From Janthinobacterium saanense (GTDB lineage Bacteria; Pseudomonadota; Gammaproteobacteria; Burkholderiales; Burkholderiaceae_D): DNA of 64,000 nt. The position numbers were made by a program, and so were the translations under genes. The stretch lies in assembly GCF_014200675.1 (NCBI RefSeq), contig NZ_JACHCI010000002.1, positions 475,038 through 539,037 on the forward strand, written 5' to 3'. A model generated the notes under the pieces. It was given only the letters and a program-made list of their open reading frames with translations, ran no database searches and had not been told where the DNA came from. This document shows positions 28,880 to 36,970 of this stretch, piece after piece; within the stretch, counting starts at the first letter, position 1; each line of letters opens with the position of its first letter.

Positions 28880-30238
28880 CTACAGCGCGCGCCATGCCTG
28901 CTCGCTTTGCAATAACTCCCCGGACTGCGGCTCAGCTGCACAAGCTCCCTGCGGCTCTCCAGCCACATAGCGGCACTCGCTGACCAAGCGGCCATCCTCG
29001 CCCCAGCTGCGGCTCCAGCCTTCGCGCCTGTCATTCACATACTCGATGACATGTTCAGGTTTGCCACTTGCATACCAGGAACGCGACGTGCCCTGCTCGC
29101 GCATTTTGTCATCCCATGCGCGCTGCAGCACCAGCACGCCCGCCGGACTGTAGCGGCGTATGCTGCGCAGCGCGCCATCGCCGGCATAGTGCTGCCGGGT
29201 CTTGACCTTGCCATCGGGATAAAACTCCAGCGCCTCACCCACCGGCAAATCATTGCTGTGCGTCATGGTGCTCCGCACGGCGCCGTCGACATCATAATCG
29301 GTGCTCAAGCCATTGAACTTGCCTTTGCTCACTTGCGCGCGGTTGGCCACTTTTCCATCCGGGAAGTAAGTCAGCAGCTCCCCTTCCAGCTTGCCATCGC
29401 GCAGCACATAACTGGTGCTCAGCTTGCCGTTCTGATCAAATGACTGGCCGGGACCATCGATACGCTTGCCATCGCCATAAACGATTTCTTCGCGCAGCTT
29501 GCCGGTGGCGTGATATTGCTGATGCCTGCCTTCAGGCAAGCCATGGCGCCAATCGCCGCGCGACTCCAGCATGCCGTCCAAATAATATGCGCTGCTGATG
29601 CCATCTCGCCGGCCCTGGCCATCCTGGGCCACCTGCTTTTCAACTTTTCCATTCGGGTAATAGGAAACGTAACCGCCCACCAGCTTGCCCGAGACATAAT
29701 CGGCCGCATCGACCTGGCCCGACAAACGCGGGCGCTGCTGGCCCACGCTGACAATTTCTACCTTCCAGGTGCCAGGCAACTTGCCTTTCGGCAGTGGCAA
29801 TATCAGCACATACGGCGCGCGCTCCTGTTCGACAGGAAAAAAACGTTCATGCAGATACAGCCGCGCCTTGCCATCGGCGCAGGCGCCGGGTATGCAAGCG
29901 ACGATCTTGCGCACGATGGGAACCGCCGCCTCTCCCGTCTCGCCTGCAGGACACTTGGCCAATGTCAGCAGCATGGGCGTCTTTGCAGCAATGCTACGGT
30001 CCAGCTCGGCTTTCAGGGTCTCGTAAGGACCATCGTCCAGCCTGACCGAACGGCTGTCCATACGCACCCGCTTGCCGCCGCAAGCGGTCGCATCTGCCAG
30101 CAACAGCACATCGGCGCCCTCGCTGTCTTGCTCGCGGTCGATGGCGGTGAACTGTACGCGCTGCACGATATCGGCATGCGCCACGATGGGCCACAGTAGC
30201 GCTGCCAACAGCACGGTCTTGCTTGGGTTCATATTCAT
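28880..30238 (-). CDS. Exported MORN/YwqK-like repeat protein, paralogue A
   Basis: This 452-residue protein has a signal peptide (MNMNPSKTVLLAALLWPIVAHA). A unique N-terminal domain to about residue 185 holds two Cys pairs (ATACGGKRV, ...AKCPAGE, ...VACIPGAC). It is followed by about ten MORN_2/YwqK-type repeats such as YYPNGKVEKQ, YLDGMLESRGDW, FDQNGKLSTS and YFPDGKVANR. YwqK-like repeat proteins include proposed antitoxins, but here the signal peptide points to the periplasm or outside. A clear paralogue lies about 10 kb away at 39016. The function is unknown. Confidence 0.8.
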   Translation of the reverse strand: MNMNPSKTVLLAALLWPIVAHADIVQRVQFTAIDREQDSEGADVLLLADATACGGKRVRMDSRSVRLDDGPYETLKAELDRSIAAKTPMLLTLAKCPAGETGEAAVPIVRKIVACIPGACADGKARLYLHERFFPVEQERAPYVLILPLPKGKLPGTWKVEIVSVGQQRPRLSGQVDAADYVSGKLVGGYVSYYPNGKVEKQVAQDGQGRRDGISSAYYLDGMLESRGDWRHGLPEGRHQQYHATGKLREEIVYGDGKRIDGPGQSFDQNGKLSTSYVLRDGKLEGELLTYFPDGKVANRAQVSKGKFNGLSTDYDVDGAVRSTMTHSNDLPVGEALEFYPDGKVKTRQHYAGDGALRSIRRYSPAGVLVLQRAWDDKMREQGTSRSWYASGKPEHVIEYVNDRREGWSRSWGEDGRLVSECRYVAGEPQGACAAEPQSGELLQSEQAWRAL

Positions 30239-30429
30239 GTAATAGCGAAATTAAACACGCTGCGAATCTTACATGCCGGTAGCGGCATTAACGCACACCA
30301 TTGCGGCACCAAGGGAAAATTATTCATTTGCCAAAAGCATACCCATCTGGCAACATATGAAAAGTTTCATATTGGCAATTTCAATTTAACTGTCGCAATA
30401 CGGCAGCCACATCATCAAACGGAAAATTC

Positions 30430-31038
30430 ATGCTCTTCATCTGGGGTAAACGAACATATGGCTCGGTAGACCGGGTCGGCAATGCCGCAATCAAAACCGT
30501 CTTCAGGCACTTGTGGTATCTGCCCCTCTTACCCGTGGGCAGCTATTACATCGCTGGCAAAAACAATGCCGCGTTTGAACTCAATCGCATACACGGCCTG
30601 TCCACCCTGTTCGGCTATCTGCGTCCATGGTTATTCGTGGCGTTTGCCTTTCTGATGATCAGCACCCATCCGCAAGCGGGTGAACTGCTACCCAATGTTC
30701 CCATCATGGCGGCACTGCTGTTAGGATTTATTGCCTCTTACTTAATCGACAAAAAAATGCGTAATCCGCAGGTTGTGCAACTGCGCAAGATCATGGAACA
30801 GCATTTCGGCATGGCGCTTGATCCCTATGCCTGCCGTACCAGCCTGCAACTGGAAATCAACCAGAAAATGCAGGCATCCAGCACTACCCTGCTCGATGAC
30901 AACTGGCATAAGCAGGTATTGGCCGACCTGTTCTCAGACAAGCCCAGCCTGGAACTGGCCATGCTGCGCGCGCGTTGCGACCAGCACGATAAAGCGCTGC
31001 AGGAGCTGGTACTCAAGGCTCTGCCGCGCCTGGCCTGA
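30430..31038 (+). CDS. Unknown two-helix membrane protein beside the kinase triad
   Basis: This 202-residue protein starts MLFIWGKRTYGSVDRVGNAA, continues with RHLWYLPLLPVGSYYI, and has two probable membrane helices (about 66-78 and 88-106) before a soluble helical C-terminus (LRKIMEQHFGMALDPYACRT). The beginning recalls small zinc-ribbon membrane proteins that start FIWG, but the cysteines are absent. GGAAAA precedes the ATG. It converges on the kinase gene with a 16-base gap. The local base composition is less GC-rich than the core genes. Confidence 0.62.
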   Translation: MLFIWGKRTYGSVDRVGNAAIKTVFRHLWYLPLLPVGSYYIAGKNNAAFELNRIHGLSTLFGYLRPWLFVAFAFLMISTHPQAGELLPNVPIMAALLLGFIASYLIDKKMRNPQVVQLRKIMEQHFGMALDPYACRTSLQLEINQKMQASSTTLLDDNWHKQVLADLFSDKPSLELAMLRARCDQHDKALQELVLKALPRLA

Positions 31039-31054
31039 ACGCTCAGCGGCGCCA

Positions 31055-33334
31055 TCAACTCGCTGATGGCGCCGCCATAAAGCTGATCTGCCCATTGCGG
31101 TAACGCAGCAGTATATCCACCTTGCTGTCCTGCAATCGCCCATGCTGCACCGCTGGCTGCAACTTCCAGGTCTTTACGCCATTCAATATGACTTGATTGA
31201 GCATGGTCTCCAACGCTTGCCGGGCCTGCACCGAGGTCAGCGCGCCGTTGGCGCCGATGGACAGCGTCAACTGGTTGCTGCCTTCCGCGTTGGCAGGATC
31301 GGCTACCTGATAGTGCAAGGTCTGCATGGAGCCGGACACGATGCTAGCGGCCTGGTCTGGCAGCGGCGGCAAGGCTTGCAGCTTTTTCGACAATACCGCG
31401 CCCTGGTCCAGAATCTGGTCCCAGCGTTTGGGATACGCGCCGGACTGGGCCATGCGCAAGACCTTGCCTGCCCTATCCATGCGGCGCTGCGTGCGTTCGA
31501 CGCCGTTATCGGGCGCCTCACCATCTTCGGCCGGCATGGCGTTCTGTATGGCATACCGTTGCGCCGTCAGATAACCCAGCGCCACCAGGTGGATGGCGTC
31601 GTCTTTGTCGCCACGCAACAGTGCGGTGGCTGCCAGGCCCAGCCAGGCCACGCCATCGGTGGGGCGGGCCCAGACCGCTTGCTCGAAATACTGGCGCGCC
31701 GCCTGTGGTTCGTTCAGGCTCAGGTGCATGCGTCCCAAGGCAGCGGCGGCCAGATAGTCGCGCGGATCGGCTTGCAACTGGTCCCGGTACGTATTGGCCA
31801 GGTCGGGCTGGTAGCCGGGCAGCGCACCCAAACCTTCCATCAGGGTGGTGCGCAATTGCTGGCGCGCCCGGTCGCCCTGATAGCCCGAGTTATTGTGCGT
31901 GGCTGTGCGATACAGCAGCTGCAAGTCACGCGTGAGGGCCGGGTCGTCGCCACGGCTCATGTCTTGCGTCAAGGTATGCAGCAACTTGCTGGCGTCGGAC
32001 TGTAAAAAACCGGCCGGCTTCGGTGTGTGCCACTGCAGCCGTTCGCGGCCCGCCTCCTGGGCTACTTTTTGCCCTTGTTCTTTTTCCTCTTCGGATGATA
32101 ACCAGATGGAAAAGCCCATCAGGATAAACAGCAATGCCAGGACCAGCGCCACGGCCATCGTCCAGCGCTTGCCCGAGACCGGACTGGCGCCGACGAGCGC
32201 AGGAGTCTGTCCCGGCGCATGCTGGCGCACGGCGGGCTGCTGATTCTGCGCCTGCGCCTGCGCCTGCGCCGCAGCAGCGATGATCCTGTCGCGCGCACAG
32301 GCGGCGCAACCCAGGCCGGTGAAATGCTGGTGTTCCGGGTTGCGCTTGCAGACCGTCAGCTTGCCGCCGCTGCGCTGCGCATAGGCCCGCAGCAGCAGCG
32401 CCCAGTCGGCCGCCGATGGTCGCACCGCCTTGGGCGAATTGCCAAAGGCGCGGTCGAACATGGCCCGCAGCTCGGGCGGCATCAGGGCGTGGCCGCTGGT
32501 GGCGTTCGGCGCCATCAGCTTTTGCCGCTGCACGCCGTAAGCGTAATAACCGTCGCGTATGCGCCCCGGTATATCGGTCGGCACCTGGGGATTGGCTGGC
32601 CGGCCGCTATACGGATGGATGCCGAAGTTGAGCAGCTGAAAGATCACCACCGCTAGCGCAAAACGGTCTTGCGCCGGTTCCGCGCCAGCCGGCATCCCCT
32701 TGCGCTGGAACTCGGGCGCCAGGTAATCGACGGTGAATTGCTCAGCCGGAAAACGCTCGGCATGGCCCTGGATGCTGAAACCGTCGCAATCGAGCATGGC
32801 GATATATAGCGAATCGCGGTAAAAGCGCAGGTTGACGGGTTTCAGATCGACCACATAATGCTGCTGCTGATGCAAGGCGTCGATCACGGCCGCCAGGTTG
32901 GCAGCCAGGGTCAGCTTGGGGCCCAGCCCCGTGGGCAAACCGGCCGCGCGCGCCTGGCGCTCCTGCATGATATGTTCCAGCTCGGCCGTTTGCGCCATGT
33001 CCAGCAAGGGCATGACAAAGCCGGCAAAACCGCCCTCGCCATCGAACACTGCCGCTTGCGGCCAGGCAATCTGCACATAGCGCTGGCCGTTTTCCAGCTG
33101 GTCCGGCAATTCGGGCGACAGTTCCAGCATCGCTTCAAGCTTGCGCCGGTTTCGTACCCGGTCCAGATACGGGTGATACAGCTTGGCCACTTGCGCAGGC
33201 GCACCCGGCAGCAGATACACGCTGCCCGCGCCGCCGCTCTTGATCAGCTTGCCCAGCACCAGCCCGCCTGACTTATCGAGCCATATCTTGCCGCCCGCAC
33301 TCAGTCCCGGCGCCACGCCCTGCTTTTGACTCAT
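31055..33334 (-). CDS. Membrane-anchored Ser/Thr kinase-like protein with Zn cluster and TPR region (TerY-P triad kinase)
   Basis: This 759-residue protein has a kinase domain at about 25-320. The glycine loop is GKLIKSGGAGSVY and Lys51 lies in VAKLYHP. The catalytic loop is VVDLKPVNL (Asp163, with Val in place of the usual HR), and the metal loop DCDGF (182-186) replaces DFG, a form I associate with kinases of vWA/PP2C triads. A C/H/C/C cluster (329, 335, 343, 346), an Ala/Gln linker and one membrane helix (391-413) follow. TPR-like helices run near 510-590, with an unknown C-terminus. It overlaps the PP2C gene by 4 bases (ATGA). Confidence 0.85.
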   Translation of the reverse strand: MSQKQGVAPGLSAGGKIWLDKSGGLVLGKLIKSGGAGSVYLLPGAPAQVAKLYHPYLDRVRNRRKLEAMLELSPELPDQLENGQRYVQIAWPQAAVFDGEGGFAGFVMPLLDMAQTAELEHIMQERQARAAGLPTGLGPKLTLAANLAAVIDALHQQQHYVVDLKPVNLRFYRDSLYIAMLDCDGFSIQGHAERFPAEQFTVDYLAPEFQRKGMPAGAEPAQDRFALAVVIFQLLNFGIHPYSGRPANPQVPTDIPGRIRDGYYAYGVQRQKLMAPNATSGHALMPPELRAMFDRAFGNSPKAVRPSAADWALLLRAYAQRSGGKLTVCKRNPEHQHFTGLGCAACARDRIIAAAAQAQAQAQNQQPAVRQHAPGQTPALVGASPVSGKRWTMAVALVLALLFILMGFSIWLSSEEEKEQGQKVAQEAGRERLQWHTPKPAGFLQSDASKLLHTLTQDMSRGDDPALTRDLQLLYRTATHNNSGYQGDRARQQLRTTLMEGLGALPGYQPDLANTYRDQLQADPRDYLAAAALGRMHLSLNEPQAARQYFEQAVWARPTDGVAWLGLAATALLRGDKDDAIHLVALGYLTAQRYAIQNAMPAEDGEAPDNGVERTQRRMDRAGKVLRMAQSGAYPKRWDQILDQGAVLSKKLQALPPLPDQAASIVSGSMQTLHYQVADPANAEGSNQLTLSIGANGALTSVQARQALETMLNQVILNGVKTWKLQPAVQHGRLQDSKVDILLRYRNGQISFMAAPSAS

Positions 33335-34089
33335 GTCCGCATGGCCAGCAACAAGGTCTTGTCGTCCCCGGTGATCTGGTGCGTGCGCGGGTCTGCCAGG
33401 GTCGCGCTGAGCGCCTCATTGCCCACCGACACACTATCGACCGTGCGCAGATAGCCTTGCACGGCATCCATGAACGGTGCATACAGGCTGGCGTTATTCT
33501 TGCTCATGGCAAAAGGCATGCAGCCATCGGACATCAGCACCAGACCGCGCACAGGCTGGCTTATCGGTAACAAACGTAGCTGTTCAGACCAGCGTTCGCC
33601 ACTTAAAAAGTAAGTTTCGTTGGCATATTCGCCGTTGGCGGGGAGTGAAATCAGTTGATTGCCATCGGCCAGCTGCGCCACGCCCAGGCCATCGCCAAGA
33701 TGGAAAAAGAAGCCATCATCTGGCCCCATCACCACGCCCACCACGGTGGTGGCGTAATCGTCGAGGGTAGCGCCAGCAGCGCTGGCGAGTTCGTCCAGCG
33801 CGGCGCGGATTTGCACCAGAGTAGCCGTCAATGCGCCAGCCTGCAGATCCTGCAGGGACGCGCCTAGACGCAGCCTTTCAGCCAACGCCAGCATAGTTTG
33901 CGTTGCCACAAACCGCGCGCCCTGCTCACTATGCCGCGCTGAACCGGCACCATCGCAGACGATGGCCACCAAAATATCGTCCACCACCACTTGCGCATGG
34001 GCATCCTGGCAAGGCACGCCCTTGTCCAGATGCGATTTGCCCCTTACGGACGCGCCAAACACGCGCCAATGATTCTTCAATACGACCAT
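33331..34089 (-). CDS. PP2C-family Ser/Thr phosphatase (TerY-P triad)
   Basis: This 252-residue protein phosphatase has the metal-binding residues in order: PCQDA (Asp29), VCDGAGSA (Asp46, Gly47), FHLGDG, LVLMSDGCMPF and TGDDKTLLLA at the end. It belongs to the short bacterial PP2C group that is co-encoded with a vWA protein and a kinase. It sits between those two genes, 3 bases after the vWA gene and overlapping the kinase, so the three are certainly one operon. It presumably reverses phosphorylation by the kinase (inference). Confidence 0.9.
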   Translation of the reverse strand: MVVLKNHWRVFGASVRGKSHLDKGVPCQDAHAQVVVDDILVAIVCDGAGSARHSEQGARFVATQTMLALAERLRLGASLQDLQAGALTATLVQIRAALDELASAAGATLDDYATTVVGVVMGPDDGFFFHLGDGLGVAQLADGNQLISLPANGEYANETYFLSGERWSEQLRLLPISQPVRGLVLMSDGCMPFAMSKNNASLYAPFMDAVQGYLRTVDSVSVGNEALSATLADPRTHQITGDDKTLLLAMRT

Positions 34090-34092
34090 GGA

Positions 34093-34776
34093 TCAGGTAT
34101 TTACCACCGACCAGCCGTCCGTCGACGCCAGTTGCGCCTGCGCACCAGGGCGCGATTGCGACACCACTTGCATGCTGGCGCTCAGCCACAAGAACAGTTC
34201 GCGGAACTGCAAGCCTTTCAGCTGCTTGACGCCCCGCTCGCCACGGCTGGAAAACTGCCCCAGCGTCTCGATATTGGCATGTTCGCCCACGGCAATCGGA
34301 AATATCGCCACCTTGTTGCCTTGCTCAGCAGCCCGCGCCTGCTCGGCGCCCTGCTGCCAGCGGTCGGTCGGTTCGCCGTCCGACATCAAAAACAGCCAGG
34401 GCCGCGTGTACGCCACGCCCGCCTGGCGGAAGCGCTGCTTTTCCTGCTCGATCTCGGCCAGCGCCAGTTCCACCGCTGCACCGGTCGGCGTGGTGCCGTT
34501 CGCTTCCAGCCGTGGCGCCGTGAAATCCATGGCGTCGCACCAGTTGCTGGCCACCGCGGCTTCATCGTAAGCGCCATACTGGATGACCAGCATGCGCACG
34601 CGCTTGGCGGCGATCAGGTCGGACTTGAGTTCCTGCTCCAGCAAGGCCAGGCCTTCATTGAGCAGCGCGACGGGCTCACCGTCCATGCTGCCGGAACAGT
34701 CCAGCACCAGTACCAGCGGCGTGCGTTGCTCGGTATTGTCGACCAGCGCGACGTCGGGAATCATTATTGAACTCAT
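34093..34776 (-). CDS. vWA-domain protein, TerY-like
   Basis: This 227-residue single von Willebrand A domain protein has a complete MIDAS: DCSGSM (Asp26, Ser28, Ser30), Thr in GTTPTG (about 95-99) and Asp in LFLMSDGEPTD. The short cytoplasmic form followed by a PP2C phosphatase and kinase is the TerY-P arrangement known from tellurite-resistance and stress loci; from memory, such triads were also reported as anti-phage in a 2020 defence-island screen. The ATG at 34776 (MSSIMIPDVALVDN) is preferred, since the ten-codon extension has no family support. It is the first gene of the operon and divergent from the nuclease-like gene. Confidence 0.87.
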   Translation of the reverse strand: MSSIMIPDVALVDNTEQRTPLVLVLDCSGSMDGEPVALLNEGLALLEQELKSDLIAAKRVRMLVIQYGAYDEAAVASNWCDAMDFTAPRLEANGTTPTGAAVELALAEIEQEKQRFRQAGVAYTRPWLFLMSDGEPTDRWQQGAEQARAAEQGNKVAIFPIAVGEHANIETLGQFSSRGERGVKQLKGLQFRELFLWLSASMQVVSQSRPGAQAQLASTDGWSVVNT

Positions 34777-35041
34777 GGCTAAACAGTAAAATGTAAAATC
34801 GGACAAGATGCGAATCTTACATCATCGCTGTGATGTCCCACCACGCAATTGCCGCACAGTTACTTTTTAAGCTATCGCCTATCACATGGCGCTCTGCCAG
34901 ATTTGCGGCCCATATGAAAAAGTTGCCAAAGAGAAATTATCATGTCAACATGCACGATACTTAATACAAAGCAATGGATTGGCTAGTTGCGTTGCTGCGC
35001 ACCAGCCAATAAAACAGGTAAAGATAAAGGGGTGTTGTCGC
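34777..35041. promoter_or_regulatory. Divergent control region of the triad and the nuclease-like gene
   Basis: This 265-base, relatively AT-rich gap must hold both promoters. On the minus strand ATGTAAGATTCGCA (34809-34822) lies 33 bases before the vWA start; the identical 14-mer lies 24 bases before the start of MORN paralogue A. On the plus strand AAAGGGG precedes the nuclease-like ATG by about ten bases. The frame of that gene is open back to 34886, but the upstream part looks non-coding. Confidence 0.4.
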
Positions 35042-36694
35042 ATGGCTGACAATAAAAATCGCAAGATGAAAAAAGATTCTCCTGACAAGAACGGCATGGC
35101 CGACAATCTGTACAACTACGCAGCAACTGGCAGGGTATCGGACTATCTCGAATCGACCCAGCTCAACAAGTTCGGCACAAAAGGCGGCACCGGTTTTGCG
35201 GCGGAAGATAGCAACGCACTTAACGAAAAACTGCGCGGTACAAAAGTAGACCAGGTCGGCAGCAACAATGCAAAGAATGGTGCAGACCGCATCTCCGACG
35301 GCATTCCCATACAAACAAAATATTTCGATTCGGCATCAAAAACCGTGGCCGATGCTTTTGATTCCAGCACTGGACAATTCCGTTACAAAGGCATGCAGTT
35401 GGAAGTGCCCAGCGATCAGTACGACAAGGCCGTAGAGCTGATGCGGAAAAAGATTGCTGATGGCAAGGTTCCAGGTGTTACCAACCCTGAGGAAGCAAGC
35501 AGCATCGTCAAGAAAGGCAGCGTTACCTACCGGCAAGCCAGAAATATAGCGCGTGCCGGCAACATCGATAGCCTGAAATACGATGCAAAAAACAATCTGG
35601 TGACAAGCGGCTATGCATTCGCCATCGGGTTTGCCATCAATTTTGCAAGAGCCAAATGGCAGGGGAAATCTAGCAAGGAGGCAATGAAAGAGTCGGTCGA
35701 TACCGGCCTGCTTTCGGCAGGGACGTCCTTCATAGCAGGCATCGCGACGTCTCAGATGCTACGCACTGGCTTGGCGCGAAAGGCAACCGTCTTTGTCCGT
35801 GCCGGGGTAAAACAGGTTGCCAAGACGGAATGGGGACGACTTGCCGTCGATAAAATCGCTTCTGCCTCAACTGGCAAAGCCCTGTCTGGAGCGGCGGCAA
35901 CCAACCATGTATCGAAGCTGCTGCGGTCCAACGTAATTACTGGCGTCGTGACCACCGTCGTGATCACTGGCCCGGATTTCTACCGTGCAGCCATTTCCAA
36001 AAATACATCGTGGTCACAGCTAGGCAAAAACTTTGTTGTTAATGGCGTAGGTGTCGCGGCGGGGACAGCAGGCTGGATGGGGGGCGCCGCCGCAGGGGCC
36101 GCAATCGGAACCATGATTTTCCCTGGCGCAGGCACCACGGTCGGGATGGTCATCGGCGGGCTTGCTGGCTCGATTGGCGCAGGCTCGGGAGGATCTTATC
36201 TCAGCAAGAAAACACTAGACTATGTTATCGAAGACGACGCTGAAGAGATGCTCAGGATTATCGGCGACGAATTGCCCCTTCTGGCAGACGAATATTTGCT
36301 GACGCAAGATGAGTTCAACTTGCTACTAAAACAAGTCGGCGAGGCATGCACGACCACATTCTTGCGAGAAATATATGCCAAAGAATCGCGTGCAACATTT
36401 GTGCGCTCGCACTTTGAACCGCATTGCCAGAATATCGTCAAGCAACGCAAACCGGTGATTCTTCCCGCCCCAGAGCGGGTACGGAAAATGTTGGACGACA
36501 TCGTCTCGTCCATTGACCTTAACGACGAGCTACAACAGGAAGAAGCAAGGGAGCCTTACGTCCCTAACTTTATCCTCATTCATGGCAATCAGTTGACCAA
36601 TGCGCCGACAGCCGGCGTCGCAGCGGCGGCGGCCTTACTGGCATCAGAAACGGCGATGGGCAAATTGAGCGCTACCCTGACACGGCTGTTTTAA
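35042..36694 (+). CDS. Glycine-zipper membrane protein with PD-(D/E)XK-like N-terminal signature
   Basis: This 550-residue protein is acidic and Lys-rich at the N-terminus. Residues 45-95 read GTKGGTGFAAEDSNAL..., then KNGADRISDGIPIQTKY. The order Glu55, Asp82, Gln91-x-Lys93 matches the E...D...(E/Q)xK layout of Mrr-like PD-(D/E)XK nucleases. Hydrophobic stretches follow at about 188-203, 222-243 and 298-310. A long glycine zipper at 332-385 (VNGVGVAAGTAGWMGGAAAG onward) and a soluble acidic C-terminus complete it. I recall similar 'NGADRI..IQTKY' proteins in other bacteria without an assigned function. It is divergent from the vWA/PP2C/kinase operon. Confidence 0.7.
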   Translation: MADNKNRKMKKDSPDKNGMADNLYNYAATGRVSDYLESTQLNKFGTKGGTGFAAEDSNALNEKLRGTKVDQVGSNNAKNGADRISDGIPIQTKYFDSASKTVADAFDSSTGQFRYKGMQLEVPSDQYDKAVELMRKKIADGKVPGVTNPEEASSIVKKGSVTYRQARNIARAGNIDSLKYDAKNNLVTSGYAFAIGFAINFARAKWQGKSSKEAMKESVDTGLLSAGTSFIAGIATSQMLRTGLARKATVFVRAGVKQVAKTEWGRLAVDKIASASTGKALSGAAATNHVSKLLRSNVITGVVTTVVITGPDFYRAAISKNTSWSQLGKNFVVNGVGVAAGTAGWMGGAAAGAAIGTMIFPGAGTTVGMVIGGLAGSIGAGSGGSYLSKKTLDYVIEDDAEEMLRIIGDELPLLADEYLLTQDEFNLLLKQVGEACTTTFLREIYAKESRATFVRSHFEPHCQNIVKQRKPVILPAPERVRKMLDDIVSSIDLNDELQQEEAREPYVPNFILIHGNQLTNAPTAGVAAAAALLASETAMGKLSATLTRLF

Positions 36695-36970
36695 TGCCCC
36701 TGGAACTCACCGCTTGAAGACCCGCGATGGAATTTAATTACTGTCACTCGAACTCCGCCGGGTTCAAACCCAGCTTCATGCCCATCTTGCCAGCTACGCG
36801 CTACCCGTTGGCGTCGAAATTGCCACCCAACAAAGCGATGGCGATAATCATCGCTCACAGGTAGGCAAGAAAACACCGGCAGCGCGTCATGCCGATCAAG
36901 GTGGACCAGGCTATTACAAACATTGGTCTTCCAGTCGCTACCGCGCCTGATCTGAAAATCCGCACCAGTC

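Noticed and set aside
34886..35041. Upstream extension of the nuclease-like gene with several Cys codons (MALCQICGPYEK...)
   Set aside because: The extension lacks a ribosome site and looks like intergenic sequence; AAAGGGG before the ATG at 35042 and the charged start MADNKNRK fit a real start better.
36744..36851. Minus-strand frame reading MIIAIALLGGNFDANG, stop, RVAGKMGMKLGLNPAEFE, stop, between the nuclease-like gene and the SDR gene
   Set aside because: It has an internal TAG, no ribosome site and an in-frame stop two codons before the ATG. It could be a decayed gene end, but nothing identifies it, so no feature is listed.
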